Positions 1-10,464 of a stretch of 35,401 nt of DNA are shown here, piece after piece (within the stretch, counting starts at the first letter, position 1; every line of letters starts with the position of its first letter). Origin of the DNA: Rubrobacteraceae bacterium. Lineage in GTDB: Bacteria > Actinomycetota > Rubrobacteria > Rubrobacterales > Rubrobacteraceae. The DNA lies in NCBI GenBank assembly GCA_023511405.1, contig JAIMBO010000015.1, forward strand, positions 1 through 35,401, in the 5' to 3' direction. The position numbers and the translations under genes are program-made. A model generated the notes under the pieces. The model was not told the origin of the DNA and did not search any database. It was given only the letters and a program-made list of their open reading frames with translations.

Positions 1-1876
<1,876 letters not shown>

Positions 1877-1963
1877 GTTTTCGGCTTGGCGCTATGCAGT
1901 TTTCAGAGACCGGGCCCGTTTTCTCGTGCGGGCGCGTTTAAAACAGAATAGCTGCTTTCGAAA

Positions 1964-2075
<112 letters not shown>

Positions 2076-2109
2076 ATTTTTTGTGCGCTTTTTCGGCGCT
2101 GGTTCCGAG

Positions 2110-2128
2110 CCCGCCGGTCTCTGGCGGG
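2110..2128 (+). terminator. Possible rrn-operon terminator hairpin
   Basis: CCCGCC (2110-2115) pairs with GGCGGG (2123-2128) around a 7-nt loop, about 35 nt after the 5S gene. There is no U-tract after it; the nearest T-rich stretches (2076-2095) lie before it. It is therefore a plausible but weak terminator. Confidence 0.35.
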
Positions 2129-2194
2129 TCCTGTCTCTACGATCTGCGGTTTGTAGTATAAGGAAGGTGTGATACGGGTGAGACAGGGGGTTGT

Positions 2195-2581
2195 GTGAAG
2201 AACGAAGAGATCGACGAGGGGTTCGTGACGCGTCAGCGAGAGAGGCTCGAGCGGTTGCGGGAAGAGCTCGTGCAGAGGCGGCGCGGCATGGAGGAGGACG
2301 AGCGGGAGCGCAGCGAGGAGCAGCGGGATGTCCAGCCGGACTCCGGGGATCAGAGCCGGTACATGTTCGATCGGGAGATGGACGCCACGATCGGGGGGCG
2401 GGCCGCCCGGCGCCTCGAGGACGTCGAACGGGCGCTGGAGAAGATCGAGGAGGGGACCTACGGGATCTGCGACGATACCGGACGGCCGATCCCGCGGGGG
2501 AGGCTGGAGGCGATGCCGGAGGCCATACGGACGGTCGAGGCGCAGGAGAGGTTCGAGCGCGAGCGGCGCCCCGGACGTTAG
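2195..2581 (+). CDS. TraR/DksA-family protein with degenerate zinc finger
   Basis: This 128-residue protein starts at GTG with a purine-rich ribosome-binding site (aggggg) 5 nt upstream. The first 70 residues are very charged (Glu/Arg) and should form the DksA-like coiled coil. The C-terminal part carries the family signature GTYGIC followed by RPIPRGRLEAMPEA. DksA/TraR proteins bind RNA polymerase through the secondary channel and use a four-cysteine zinc finger. Here only the Cys of GTYGIC remains; the partner positions are Asp/Thr and the second CxxC is gone, so zinc binding is unlikely. Such Cys-poor versions are known in the family. A role as an RNA polymerase accessory factor is inferred from the family only. 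The gene precedes arsA by 36 bp, so the two may be co-transcribed. A TA-rich stretch at 2154-2162 could be its -10 element. Confidence 0.8.
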   Translation: MKNEEIDEGFVTRQRERLERLREELVQRRRGMEEDERERSEEQRDVQPDSGDQSRYMFDREMDATIGGRAARRLEDVERALEKIEEGTYGICDDTGRPIPRGRLEAMPEAIRTVEAQERFERERRPGR

Positions 2582-2617
2582 GGGGAGGGGCAGCGGCAGA
2601 GCACCGAGAGAAGGTCG

Positions 2618-3799
2618 GTGGCGGATTTGCGGATCATACTGTACACGGGTAAGGGAGGCGTCGGGAAGACGAGCGTGGCGGCCGCGACCGCGTTGAAGGC
2701 GGCCTCGGAGGGGAAGAAGGTGCTCGTCATGAGCACCGACCCCGCGCACTCGCTCTCGGATGCGTTCGACGAGGAAGTCGGGCCGGAGCCCAGGCAGATG
2801 GCGCAGGGGCTCTGGGCGCAGGAGATGGACCAGTCGTCGATGATCGAGGAGTACTGGGCCGAGATCCAGAACTATCTCACCGCCGTCTTCGAGTGGCAGG
2901 GTACGACCGACGTGGCCGCCGACGAGCTGGCGAGGCTGCCTGGGATGGACGAGCTCTTCGGGTTGCTCGCGGTGCGTCGGCACCATCGCGAGGGGGGCTA
3001 CGACGCCCTGATCCTGGACGCTGCGCCCACGGGAGAGACCCTGAAGTTGTTGAGTTTGCCGGATCAGATGAGCTGGTATGTGGAGAAGATCCTGCCCGTC
3101 CAGCGGCGGGTCGCGAGCATCGCCCGTCCGCTCGCCCGCCGGACCAAGGCCCTCCCGCCGCTGCCCGAGGACAGCGTGTTCGCCGCCGGGCAGCGCTTCT
3201 ACGAAGCGCTCGCGGAGGTGGAGGAGGTGCTCACCGACCGGGAAAACGCCTCGGTGCGGCTGGTGGTGAACGCTGAGAAGATGGTCGTCGCCGAGGCCAG
3301 GCGGGCCTACACCTACCTCAACCTCTACGATTACGGGGTGGATGCGGTCGTGGTCAACCGGCTGCTGCCCGAGACCGTCAGGGACCCGTACTTCGAGGAG
3401 TGGCGCCGGGCGCAGGAGCACCACATGCGCACCATCCGGGACTCCTTCGAGCCGATCCCCATCCTCACCGCGCGCCTCTTCGAGCGTGAGATGTACGGCC
3501 TCGAAGCGCTCTCGGAGCTTGCCGGAGAGATCTTCGACGGAGCGGACCCGCTGGAGGTGATGTTCCGCGGGGAGACGCACAGCATCGTCAAGCGTGACGG
3601 CGGTTACGAGGTCGTGCTGAGCCTGCCGTTCGTGGAGAAGGAGAGCCTCGAGCTCTCCAAGCGCGGTGCCGAGCTACTCGTTAGCGTCGGGAGTTACAGG
3701 AGGAACATACTGCTGCCGGACTCGATGGCGAGGCTCGCTGCGGCCGGCGCCAGTTTCGAGGACGGTAAGCTATACGTGAGGTTGAAGGATGCATCCTGA
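2618..3799 (+). CDS. ArsA/Get3-family anion-transporting-type ATPase
   Basis: This 393-residue protein starts at GTG preceded by agaagg. The deviant Walker A motif GKGGVGKT is at residues 11-18, followed by the switch motif DPAHS (about 41-45) and by LILDAAPTGET (about residues 130-140), which fits switch II of ArsA/Get3 proteins. The last 65 residues resemble the small HSP20-like beta-sandwich domain attached to many single-domain bacterial ArsA homologues. Classical ArsA drives arsenite export with ArsB, and Get3 targets tail-anchored proteins. No arsB, arsC or arsR is nearby, and the cysteines that bind arsenite are not apparent, so an arsenic role is not supported. It more likely belongs to the uncharacterised bacterial ArsA group. 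Its end overlaps the next small gene by 11 bp. Confidence 0.88.
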   Translation: MADLRIILYTGKGGVGKTSVAAATALKAASEGKKVLVMSTDPAHSLSDAFDEEVGPEPRQMAQGLWAQEMDQSSMIEEYWAEIQNYLTAVFEWQGTTDVAADELARLPGMDELFGLLAVRRHHREGGYDALILDAAPTGETLKLLSLPDQMSWYVEKILPVQRRVASIARPLARRTKALPPLPEDSVFAAGQRFYEALAEVEEVLTDRENASVRLVVNAEKMVVAEARRAYTYLNLYDYGVDAVVVNRLLPETVRDPYFEEWRRAQEHHMRTIRDSFEPIPILTARLFEREMYGLEALSELAGEIFDGADPLEVMFRGETHSIVKRDGGYEVVLSLPFVEKESLELSKRGAELLVSVGSYRRNILLPDSMARLAAAGASFEDGKLYVRLKDAS

Positions 3800-3998
3800 A
3801 GAAGGGAAGCGGAGAGGATACCCTCTGCTCGGGGTGATCGCCTACGCCCTCGTGCCCGGAGAGCGCCGGACCCGGGCCGCCGGGCACTTCCGGAAGGCCG
3901 CGCTCGAGGCCGCTCTGGGGGTCAGGGCGCTGGTGCGCTCCGGTGAGCGCGCGTCCGGGGGTGGGGAAATTGTGCGAGAGCGGATAGACGTGGAGTAG
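3789..3998 (+). CDS. Small hypothetical protein overlapping arsA-like gene
   Basis: This 69-residue basic protein starts at ATG within the last codons of the ATPase gene (11-bp overlap). A tgagg sequence 7 nt upstream gives a plausible ribosome-binding site. I do not recognise the family. The middle, [18 protein letters not shown], looks amphipathic and basic; there is no signal peptide or membrane segment. The overlap suggests translational coupling to the ATPase, so the two products may work together, but this is inference from arrangement alone. Confidence 0.55.
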   Translation: MHPEEGKRRGYPLLGVIAYALVPGERRTRAAGHFRKAALEAALGVRALVRSGERASGGGEIVRERIDVE

Positions 3999-4010
3999 AG
4001 GGCGGGCCCG

Positions 4011-4039
4011 TTGGCTTAATGTAGCCCCGGTAGTAAGAT
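4011..4039 (+). promoter_or_regulatory. Sigma-A-type promoter of the pdxS operon
   Basis: The -35 TTGGCT (4011-4016) and -10 TAAGAT (4034-4039) are separated by exactly 17 bp in an otherwise gene-free 79-bp gap. Transcription should start near 4046, leaving a leader of about 32 nt with a gggaga ribosome-binding site ahead of the ATG at 4078. Confidence 0.7.
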
Positions 4040-4077
4040 TAAACCCACCGAACCTCAGCAAACACACGGGAGAAAGC

Positions 4078-4974
4078 ATGGCGGAGAACGGACATATCAC
4101 CGGCACCTTCAGGGTGAAGAGCGGGATGGCCCAGATGCTCAAGGGCGGGGTCATCATGGACGTCGTGAACGCCGAGCAGGCCAAGATCGCCGAGGAGGCC
4201 GGGGCCGTGGCGGTCATGGCGCTGGAGAGGGTCCCGGCGGACATCCGGGCGCAGGGCGGGGTCGCCAGGATGAGCGACCCGGAGAAGATCCTGGAGATCC
4301 AGCAAGCCGTCACCATCCCGGTGATGGCGAAGGTGCGCATCGGGCACTTCGTCGAGGCGCAGGTTCTCGAGGCGCTCGAGGTCGATTACATCGACGAGTC
4401 GGAGGTCTTGACCCCGGCCGACGAGACCAACCACATAAACAAATGGGACTTCACGGTTCCCTTCGTATGTGGGGCGACGAACCTCGGCGAGGCTCTCCGG
4501 CGCATCGGCGAGGGGGCGGCGATGATCCGCTCCAAGGGCGAGGCCGGAACCGGGAACGTCGTGGAGGCCGTCAGGCACATGCGGGCGATCGTGGGCGGGA
4601 TAAGGAAGCTCACCACGCTCGGTCCGGAGGAGCTGATGGCCGAGGCGAAGTCTCTCGGGGCGCCGTACGAGCTGGTCAAGTGGGTGGCACAGAACGGGAA
4701 GCTCCCGGTGGTGCTCTTCACCGCCGGCGGGATCGCCACGCCGGCGGATGCCGCCTTGATGATGCAGCTCGGGGCGGATGGTGTCTTCGTGGGGAGCGGG
4801 ATCTTCAAGAGCTCCGATCCCGCGAAGCGGGCGGCGGCGATCGTGAAGGCGACGACCAACTACGACGATCCGAAGGCCATCGCGGAGGCGAGCCGGGGGC
4901 TCGGCGAGGCGATGGTCGGCAGGGAGATGAGCGAGCTTCTCGAAGGGGAGCGTCTGGCGACGCGTGGCTGGTAG
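4078..4974 (+). CDS. pdxS: Pyridoxal 5'-phosphate synthase subunit PdxS
   Basis: PdxS condenses ribose 5-phosphate, glyceraldehyde 3-phosphate and ammonia to pyridoxal 5'-phosphate in the DXP-independent pathway. The protein is 298 residues, the normal length. The catalytic residues of the family align with a four-residue offset from B. subtilis: Asp28, Lys85 (the ribose-phosphate Schiff-base lysine, in MAKVRIGH) and Lys153 (in [10 protein letters not shown]). The phosphate-binding [10 protein letters not shown] and the [11 protein letters not shown] segments are intact. It starts at ATG after gggaga, downstream of a clear promoter. It overlaps pdxT by 11 bp, which fits the fixed complex of 12 PdxS and 12 PdxT subunits. 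Confidence 0.98.
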   Translation: MAENGHITGTFRVKSGMAQMLKGGVIMDVVNAEQAKIAEEAGAVAVMALERVPADIRAQGGVARMSDPEKILEIQQAVTIPVMAKVRIGHFVEAQVLEALEVDYIDESEVLTPADETNHINKWDFTVPFVCGATNLGEALRRIGEGAAMIRSKGEAGTGNVVEAVRHMRAIVGGIRKLTTLGPEELMAEAKSLGAPYELVKWVAQNGKLPVVLFTAGGIATPADAALMMQLGADGVFVGSGIFKSSDPAKRAAAIVKATTNYDDPKAIAEASRGLGEAMVGREMSELLEGERLATRGW

Positions 4975-5563
4975 GGACGAAGAGAGAGACGGCAGGCGGA
5001 TAGGGGTGCTCGCGCTGCAGGGAGATGTGCGTGAACACCTCCAGATGCTGCACGAGATAGGCGTCGAGGCCGTGGAGGTCAGAAAGCCGGAAGACCTCCG
5101 GGGGCTCGCTGGCGTGATCGTGCCGGGTGGGGAGTCCACGACCATCGGCAAGATGATGGCCGAGGGCGGGCTCCTCGACGCCATAAGGAGCTTCTTCTAC
5201 GGCGGCGGCGGCGTTTGGGGGACCTGCGCGGGGATGGTCCTCGCGGCTTCGGCCACCACCGGTCCTTCGCAGCCGCTGCTCGGGTTGATGAACGCGCTGG
5301 TCGAGCGCAACGGCTTCGGGCGGCAGGTCAGGTCTTTCGAGCGGGATCTCGAGGTGAAGGGGTTCGATCGTCCGTTCAGGGGGGTCTTCATCCGGGCCCC
5401 GTTCTTCGAAGACGTGGGCCCCGGGGTGGAGGTGCTCTCCGAGGTGGATGGCAAGGTGGTCGCCGCCCGCGCAGAGAACGTGCTGGTGACCGCGTTCCAC
5501 CCGGAGCTCACCGACGACACCCGCTTCCACGAGTACTTCGTGAAGGAGGTCTGCAAGAGATGA
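4964..5563 (+). CDS. pdxT: Pyridoxal 5'-phosphate synthase glutaminase subunit PdxT
   Basis: PdxT hydrolyses glutamine and channels ammonia to PdxS. The 199-residue protein has the class I amidotransferase fold with GGES (about 55-58), the nucleophile Cys88 in GTCAGM, and the His179/Glu181 pair in FHPEL. The GTG start gives a 12-residue charged extension before the usual IGVLALQG; a later start is not obvious because the frame has no other good start before that motif. It begins inside the end of pdxS (11-bp overlap) and its stop overlaps the yebC start (ATGA), so the three genes look translationally coupled. Confidence 0.97.
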   Translation: MAGRDEERDGRRIGVLALQGDVREHLQMLHEIGVEAVEVRKPEDLRGLAGVIVPGGESTTIGKMMAEGGLLDAIRSFFYGGGGVWGTCAGMVLAASATTGPSQPLLGLMNALVERNGFGRQVRSFERDLEVKGFDRPFRGVFIRAPFFEDVGPGVEVLSEVDGKVVAARAENVLVTAFHPELTDDTRFHEYFVKEVCKR

Positions 5564-6312
5564 GCGGTCATTCCAAGTGGTCTACGATCAAGCGCAAGAA
5601 AGGTGCCCAGGATGCCAAGCGCGGGGCGCTCTTCGGGAAGCTCTCGCGAGCCATAACCGTGGCGGCCCGGGAGGGGGGAGGAGATCCGGGTGCGAACCCG
5701 GCGCTCGCCCTGGCGGTGCAGAAGGCGAAGGACGCCAACATGCCCAACGACAACATCCAACGGGCCATAGACAAGGGGACGGGCGCCGGCTCCGAGGCGG
5801 AAGCCTACGAGCGGATCACCTACGAAGGCTACGCGCCGGGCGGTGTGGCGGTGCTGGTCGAGGTGCTCACCGACAACCGCAACCGGGCCGCCTCGGACGT
5901 ACGATACATCTTCTCCAAGCACGGCGGGAAGCTCGGGACCACCGGGTCGGTGTCGTACCTGTTCGAGCGCAAGGGCGTGATCCTGGTCCCCAGAGAATCT
6001 GTGGACGAGGACCGGCTGATGGAGGCGGCGCTCGAAGTCGGGGCCGAGGACGTCGAGGTGCAGGAGAGCGACTACAGGATACTCACCACCCCGGAAGATT
6101 TCGCCCGGGTGCGTGACGGTCTGCGCGAGGCCGGGATAGAGATAGACGACGCCCAGCTCACGATGGAGCCGCAGAACACGGTGCCGCTCGATCCCTCGAC
6201 CGCCCGCCAGACCCTGCGCCTGATCGACGCGCTCGAGGAGAACGACGACGTGCAGGAGGTTCATGCCAACTTCGACATCTCCGACGAGGTGATGGCCGAG
6301 GTGGCGGGCTGA
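5560..6312 (+). CDS. yebC: YebC/PmpR-family regulator (TACO1-like)
   Basis: This 250-residue protein begins with the family hallmark [22 protein letters not shown], starting at the ATG of an ATGA overlap with pdxT and preceded by a strong aaggaggt site 9 nt upstream. Family members were described as DNA-binding regulators (PmpR); more recent work links YebC-like proteins to helping ribosomes through polyproline or stalled sequences. The conserved block around [17 protein letters not shown] (about 65-81) and the acidic C-terminal domain are present. The position between pdxT and ruvC is a common actinobacterial and firmicute arrangement. An open frame extends upstream of 5560 but lies inside pdxT and is not a real start. 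Confidence 0.95.
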   Translation: MSGHSKWSTIKRKKGAQDAKRGALFGKLSRAITVAAREGGGDPGANPALALAVQKAKDANMPNDNIQRAIDKGTGAGSEAEAYERITYEGYAPGGVAVLVEVLTDNRNRAASDVRYIFSKHGGKLGTTGSVSYLFERKGVILVPRESVDEDRLMEAALEVGAEDVEVQESDYRILTTPEDFARVRDGLREAGIEIDDAQLTMEPQNTVPLDPSTARQTLRLIDALEENDDVQEVHANFDISDEVMAEVAG

Positions 6313-6326
6313 GACCCGACCACCCG

Positions 6327-6848
6327 TTGGGCCACGACACCCAAAGGGGGCGGGTCATACTCGGCGTGGACCCCGGCACCGCGACGACGGGCTGGGGGAT
6401 GATACGTCAGAACGGCAACCGCGTCCGCTACGTGCAGCACGGCACGATCACCACCCCGTCCGAATGGGAGATGCCCCGGCGCCTGAACCGGCTCTTCGAA
6501 GGGGTATCTGAACTCATAAAGGGTTACCGTCCCGATGCGGTGGCGGTGGAGGAGCTCTTCTTCAACACCAACGTGACGACCGCCATCACCGTCGGTCAGG
6601 CGCGGGGCGTGGTATTGCTGGCGTGCCACCGTGCCGGGGTAGGGCTCTACGAATACACGCCGCTGCAGGTCAAACAGACGATCACCTCCTACGGCCGGGC
6701 GGACAAGCGGCAGGTGCAGGAGATGGTCAGGACCCTGCTGAACCTGCGCGAGATCCCGCGCCCGGACGACGCGGCGGACGGGCTCGCCATAGCCCTCTGC
6801 CACGCGTTCACCTCGAGGATGTCCGGAAGGATCGAGGCCGCCCGCTAG
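6327..6848 (+). CDS. ruvC: Crossover junction endodeoxyribonuclease RuvC
   Basis: RuvC dimers resolve Holliday junctions by symmetric nicking. The 173-residue protein has the four catalytic acids of the RNase H-like fold: Asp15 (ILGVDPG), Glu75 (VAVEELFF), Asp148 and Asp151 (PDDAADGLA). The only standard start that includes the first strand is TTG at 6327, which gives about seven extra residues before RVILGVDPG; no good ribosome-binding site is seen, so translation may depend on yebC, whose stop lies 14 bp upstream. It is followed by a 137-bp gap before ruvA. Confidence 0.96.
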   Translation: MGHDTQRGRVILGVDPGTATTGWGMIRQNGNRVRYVQHGTITTPSEWEMPRRLNRLFEGVSELIKGYRPDAVAVEELFFNTNVTTAITVGQARGVVLLACHRAGVGLYEYTPLQVKQTITSYGRADKRQVQEMVRTLLNLREIPRPDDAADGLAIALCHAFTSRMSGRIEAAR

Positions 6849-6851
6849 CTG

Positions 6852-6868
6852 GGCGGCTCGGGGCCGCC
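6852..6868 (+). terminator. Weak hairpin after ruvC
   Basis: GGCGGC (6852-6857) pairs with GCCGCC (6863-6868) around a 5-nt loop, 4 nt after the ruvC stop. No T-run follows. It could attenuate read-through from the pdxS operon into ruvA. The rest of the 6869-6985 gap holds only a possible ruvA -10 element. Confidence 0.3.
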
Positions 6869-6970
6869 GCGGTCGTAACCACGCATCGTCATGAAGTGTG
6901 TCGGAGTCGGCCTGTCCCTTGGACGGGGTATGGGTAAGGCCAGATCGGCGTGGGGAACCCGGTGGTGTTG

Positions 6971-6976
6971 TAGGAT
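6971..6976 (+). promoter_or_regulatory. Possible -10 element for ruvAB
   Basis: TAGGAT ends 9 bp before the ruvA ATG at 6986, with no Shine-Dalgarno sequence between them. The position resembles the short-leader promoters elsewhere in this window. No convincing -35 box is seen 16-18 bp upstream. Confidence 0.35.
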
Positions 6977-6985
6977 AATCGACGT

Positions 6986-7582
6986 ATGATCGAAAGGTTG
7001 AGGGGCAGGCTCATCGAGCGGGACGACTCGGGTGTCGTGGTCGAGGTTGGCGGTGTCGGCTACCGGGTGCTCGTCTCGCGTTCGTCGCTGCGGGAGCTTC
7101 CGGAGCTCGGGGAAGAGTGTGTGCTGCACACCCGGATGGTGGTGAGGGAGGATGCGATCACGCTGTTCGGGTTCGCGGGGTCGGACGAGAGAGGCGCCTT
7201 CGATGCGCTCACCTCGGTGAGCAAGGTGGGCCCGAAGCTCGCGCTCGCGGTGCTTTCGGCGCTCTCTCCGGATGAACTGGCGGAGGCCGTTGCGAGGGGG
7301 GACGTGATCCGGCTGTCCAGCGTGCCGGGTCTCGGGAAGAAGACCGCCGAGCGGCTGGTCCTGGAGCTGCGCGGCAGAGAGTTTGCAGCGTGTGGTGCTA
7401 CCGTGGATGGTGGTGCGAGTTCCGGGAGGCACAGGGGGCCGTTCATGGAGGCGAGGGAGGCACTCGTCGGGCTCGGGTACACGCTGGAGGAGGCCGAGGA
7501 GGCGCTCTCAGGGGTGCCGCAGCAGGATACGGTCGAAGGTTACGTGAGAGAGGCGCTCAGGCGGATAGGGAGCAGGCGCTAG
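6986..7582 (+). CDS. ruvA: Holliday junction branch migration protein RuvA
   Basis: RuvA tetramers hold the Holliday junction and recruit RuvB. The 198-residue protein shows the N-terminal OB-fold domain ([14 protein letters not shown], then [11 protein letters not shown]), two helix-hairpin-helix motifs ([16 protein letters not shown] and [16 protein letters not shown]) and the small C-terminal RuvB-binding domain ([20 protein letters not shown]). Length is normal. The ATG start has no strong ribosome-binding site, fitting a short-leader transcript. ruvB starts one base after its stop. Confidence 0.97.
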   Translation: MIERLRGRLIERDDSGVVVEVGGVGYRVLVSRSSLRELPELGEECVLHTRMVVREDAITLFGFAGSDERGAFDALTSVSKVGPKLALAVLSALSPDELAEAVARGDVIRLSSVPGLGKKTAERLVLELRGREFAACGATVDGGASSGRHRGPFMEAREALVGLGYTLEEAEEALSGVPQQDTVEGYVREALRRIGSRR

Positions 7583-7583
7583 G

Positions 7584-8618
7584 GTGGAAGAGTTCGACGA
7601 CTTCACGGTGCGCGGGGAAGGTAGAGAGCGGCCGCTCGACCCCGGGGAATTTCCGGAGGACGACGAGCCGACCCTGAGGCCGCGCACCCTGGACGAGTTC
7701 ATCGGGCAGGACGAACTCAAGGAGAACCTGAGGATCTTCGTCGAGGCCGCCAGGCGGCGTAACGAGCCGCTCGACCACGTGCTCCTGGCAGGACCTCCGG
7801 GGCTCGGCAAGACCTCGCTGTGCTACATCCTGGCGCGCGAGATGGGGGTCGGCATCCGGATAACCAGCGGTCCGACGCTCGAGCGGGCCGGCGACATCGC
7901 GGCGATCATCACCAACCTGGAGGAGGGCGACTTCCTGTTCATCGACGAGATCCACCGTCTCAACCGGGCGGTGGAGGAGGTGCTCTACCCGGCGATGGAG
8001 GAGTTCGCGGTGGACATCGTGCTCGGGCAGGGACCCTCGGCGCGTACGATAAGGATGGACGTGCCGCGCTTCACGCTCGTCGGGGCGACGACGAGGACGG
8101 GGCTCATCACCTCGCCCCTGCGCGATCGTTTCGGCTTCTCCAGCCGGCTCGACTACTACTCGCCGGAGGATCTGGAGAAGATCGTGCTGCGCAACGCCAG
8201 GATACTCGGCGTCCCGATCACCGGGGAGGGGGCGCGCCAGCTCGCCCGGCGCAGCCGCGGGACCCCGCGGGTGGCTAACCGGCTGCTCAAGCGGGTGCGC
8301 GACTACGCCGAGGTCGTCGGCGACGGCAGGATCGACGAGAAGACCGCCCGTGACGCGCTGGCGATGCAGGGGGTGGACGACCTCGGGCTCGACCGCATCG
8401 ACCGCGAGTACCTCAGGCTCATCATCGAGAAGTTCGACGGCGGGCCGGTCGGGCTCGGGACGCTCGCGGTGGCTCTGGGAGAAGCGCGGGATACGGTGGA
8501 GGACGTCTACGAGCCGTACCTGCTGCAGAGTGGGCTCATCCAGCGTACCAGCCGCGGACGCATCGCCACCCGCCGGGCCTACGAGCACCTGGGGATCCCG
8601 CTGCCGCATCGGAGCTAG
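7584..8618 (+). CDS. ruvB: Holliday junction ATP-dependent DNA helicase RuvB
   Basis: RuvB is the AAA+ motor of branch migration. The 344-residue protein has Walker A GPPGLGKT (70-77), Walker B DEIH (121-124), sensor 1 GATTRTG, the arginine-finger region SPLRDRFGF and the C-terminal winged-helix domain with [11 protein letters not shown]. It starts at GTG one base after the ruvA stop, so ruvA and ruvB are certainly co-transcribed. A perfect palindrome starts at its stop codon and separates it from the convergent ilvD. Confidence 0.98.
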   Translation: MEEFDDFTVRGEGRERPLDPGEFPEDDEPTLRPRTLDEFIGQDELKENLRIFVEAARRRNEPLDHVLLAGPPGLGKTSLCYILAREMGVGIRITSGPTLERAGDIAAIITNLEEGDFLFIDEIHRLNRAVEEVLYPAMEEFAVDIVLGQGPSARTIRMDVPRFTLVGATTRTGLITSPLRDRFGFSSRLDYYSPEDLEKIVLRNARILGVPITGEGARQLARRSRGTPRVANRLLKRVRDYAEVVGDGRIDEKTARDALAMQGVDDLGLDRIDREYLRLIIEKFDGGPVGLGTLAVALGEARDTVEDVYEPYLLQSGLIQRTSRGRIATRRAYEHLGIPLPHRS

Positions 8619-8645
8619 GACGGACGGCTCGCGAGCCGTCCGTCC
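8618..8645. terminator. Perfect 28-nt palindrome between convergent ruvB and ilvD
   Basis: The 28 bases from the last base of the ruvB stop to 8645 are exactly self-complementary: a 12-bp arm GGACGGACGGCT, the centre CGCG, and the matching arm. As RNA it forms a 12-bp stem with a CGCG tetraloop on either strand. No T-run follows on either side, but position (between two stop codons 43 bp apart) and symmetry suggest a bidirectional terminator. Confidence 0.75.
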
Positions 8646-8660
8646 CAGGACCTCACCACA

Positions 8661-10340
8661 TCAGCGGGGACGGGTGATCGCCCCCTCCGAGGCGGACGCG
8701 ACGAGCGCGGCGTACTTGGCCATCACGCCGGTCTTGTAGCGAGGTTCGGGCTCGCGCCACCGCGCCATCCGGGACCTTATCTCCTCCTCGGAGACGTCCA
8801 TGTTGAGGGTGCGGTTCGCCACGTCTATCGTGATGGTGTCCCCCTCTCTCAGGGCGGCGATGGGGCCGCCCTGGGCCGCCTCGGGGGCTATGTGGGCGGC
8901 CATGAGGCCGTGGGTCGCGCCGGAGAAGCGGCCGTCGGTGAGCAGGGCAACCGAGTCACCGAGGCCCTCGCCGACGAGGGCCGCCGTGACGCCGAGCATC
9001 TCGCGCATCCCGGGACCGCCCTTCGGGCCCTCGTAGCGGATTACGACCACGTCGTTCTCGCGTATCTCCCCGGCCGTCACCGCGCGCATCGCGTCCTCCT
9101 CGGAGTCGAAGACGCGCGCCGGGCCGGTGTGGAGCATCCGCTCGTGACCGGCGACCTTCAGGACGCAGCCTTCCGGGGCGAGGTTGCCGTGCAGGATGAC
9201 GAAGCCGCCGGTCTTCTTCAGCGGTTTCTCGACGGGCACGATCACATCCTGCCCCTCCGTCTCCCGGGCCTCTCCCACCTCCTCGGCCAGGGTGCGGCCG
9301 GTGACGTTGAGGCATGAGCCGTCTATGAGTCCAGCGTCGAGGAGGCGTTTGCCGAGCAGGCGGCTCCCGCCGGCCCGGTCCATGTCGACCGCGGTGTAGC
9401 GCCCACCGGGCTTGAGGTCTGCGATGATGGGGGTTCGTTCGCTCACCCGGTCGAAGTCGTCTATGTCGAGCGGGATCTCCGCCTCGCGGGCTATGGCGAG
9501 CAGGTGCAAAACGGCGTTGGTCGAGCCGCCGGTGGCGGCGACCGTGGCGATCGCGTTCTCGAACGAGGCGCGGGTCAGGATGTCCCGGGGGGTGAGGTTT
9601 CTTTCCAGGAGCTGCATGACGAGACGGCCTGCTTCGCGGCAGATCTGGTCTTTGCGGGCGTCGAGGGCGGGGGGACCAGCCGATCCGATCGGGGAGAGGC
9701 CGAGCACCTCGAGGGCCAGGGCCATCGTGTTCGCGGTGTACTGGCCGCCGCAGGCGCCCGCACCCGGGCACGCCACGCCCTCGAGCTCGCGCAGATCTTC
9801 GTCCGAGAATTTGCCGGCGGCGTGCGCGCCTATGGCCTCGAAGACGTCCTGGATCGTTACGTCACGGCCCCGGAAGCGGCCCGGGGCTATCGAGCCGCCG
9901 TAGATGACGAAGGAGGGGATGTCGAGGCGCGTGATCGCCATCGCGGCGGCCGGGATGGTCTTGTCGCAGCCGACGAGGGCTACGACGGCGTCGAACATCT
10001 GTCCCCGGGCTACCAGCTCGATGGAGTCGGCTATGACCTCGCGGGAGATGAGCGAGGTCTTCATGCCTTCGGTGCCCATCGTCTCTCCGTCGGAGATGGC
10101 GATGGTGTTGAATTCCATGGGGGTGGCGCCGGCCTCGCGCAGCCCTTCCTTCAGCTTTTCGGAGAGCCGGCGGAGATGGAAGTTACAGGGCATCGTCTCG
10201 ATCCAGGTGTTGGCGATCCCGACGATGGGTTTGCGGAGGTCCTCGTCGGTGTAGCCTATCGCTCTGAAGTAAGAGCGGGCGGCCGCCCGCTCGGGGCCGT
10301 CGAGGAGGACGCTGCTTCTGCGGCGGATGTTCGTCTGCAT
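8661..10340 (-). CDS. ilvD: Dihydroxy-acid dehydratase IlvD
   Basis: IlvD dehydrates dihydroxy-isovalerate and dihydroxy-methylvalerate in valine, leucine and isoleucine synthesis. Started at the ATG at 10340 the protein is 559 residues, the usual length. Cluster ligands are visible: Cys52 (METMPCNFH region), Cys125 (VGCDKT, where the Lys is the likely carbamylated residue) and Cys197 ([12 protein letters not shown]). The C-terminal [12 protein letters not shown] and the [10 protein letters not shown] ending are typical. An open frame extends about 73 codons upstream but crosses the divergent promoter region and lacks homology. No other ilv gene is nearby. It converges on ruvB and diverges from the EamA transporter, interrupting what is otherwise a plus-strand cluster. 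Confidence 0.97.
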   Translation of the reverse strand: MQTNIRRRSSVLLDGPERAAARSYFRAIGYTDEDLRKPIVGIANTWIETMPCNFHLRRLSEKLKEGLREAGATPMEFNTIAISDGETMGTEGMKTSLISREVIADSIELVARGQMFDAVVALVGCDKTIPAAAMAITRLDIPSFVIYGGSIAPGRFRGRDVTIQDVFEAIGAHAAGKFSDEDLRELEGVACPGAGACGGQYTANTMALALEVLGLSPIGSAGPPALDARKDQICREAGRLVMQLLERNLTPRDILTRASFENAIATVAATGGSTNAVLHLLAIAREAEIPLDIDDFDRVSERTPIIADLKPGGRYTAVDMDRAGGSRLLGKRLLDAGLIDGSCLNVTGRTLAEEVGEARETEGQDVIVPVEKPLKKTGGFVILHGNLAPEGCVLKVAGHERMLHTGPARVFDSEEDAMRAVTAGEIRENDVVVIRYEGPKGGPGMREMLGVTAALVGEGLGDSVALLTDGRFSGATHGLMAAHIAPEAAQGGPIAALREGDTITIDVANRTLNMDVSEEEIRSRMARWREPEPRYKTGVMAKYAALVASASEGAITRPR

Positions 10341-10390
10341 GTCCTGTCCGTGCTCCAGTCTCGCTCGCCTTCTGTCTCCTTGTGAAGCGG

Positions 10391-10396
10391 AGTATA
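10391..10396 (-). promoter_or_regulatory. Possible -10 element for ilvD
   Basis: On the minus strand TATACT lies about 50 bp upstream of the ilvD ATG in the 124-bp divergent gap. The -35 position is G+C-rich (near a ggccggcgcc palindrome) and has no consensus. An aaggag on the same strand (10377-10382) lies too far from the ATG at 10340 to serve it. Confidence 0.4.
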
Positions 10397-10451
10397 GATA
10401 ATGCCGGGGGGCCGGCGCCAGAAGGGGGGCGTCTGTGCGAAGGGAGTGGTT

Positions 10452-10457
10452 TAGAAT
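10452..10457 (+). promoter_or_regulatory. -10 element of a probably leaderless eamA transcript
   Basis: TAGAAT ends 7 bp before the ATG at 10465, so transcription should start at or within a base or two of the start codon. No clear -35 box is seen. A GTG at 10435 would extend the frame but would lie upstream of this element. Confidence 0.5.
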
Positions 10458-10464
10458 CCCGGGG

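Noticed and set aside
10435-10464. Upstream GTG start for the EamA transporter
   Set aside because: It lies before the likely -10 element and adds ten residues with no family match.
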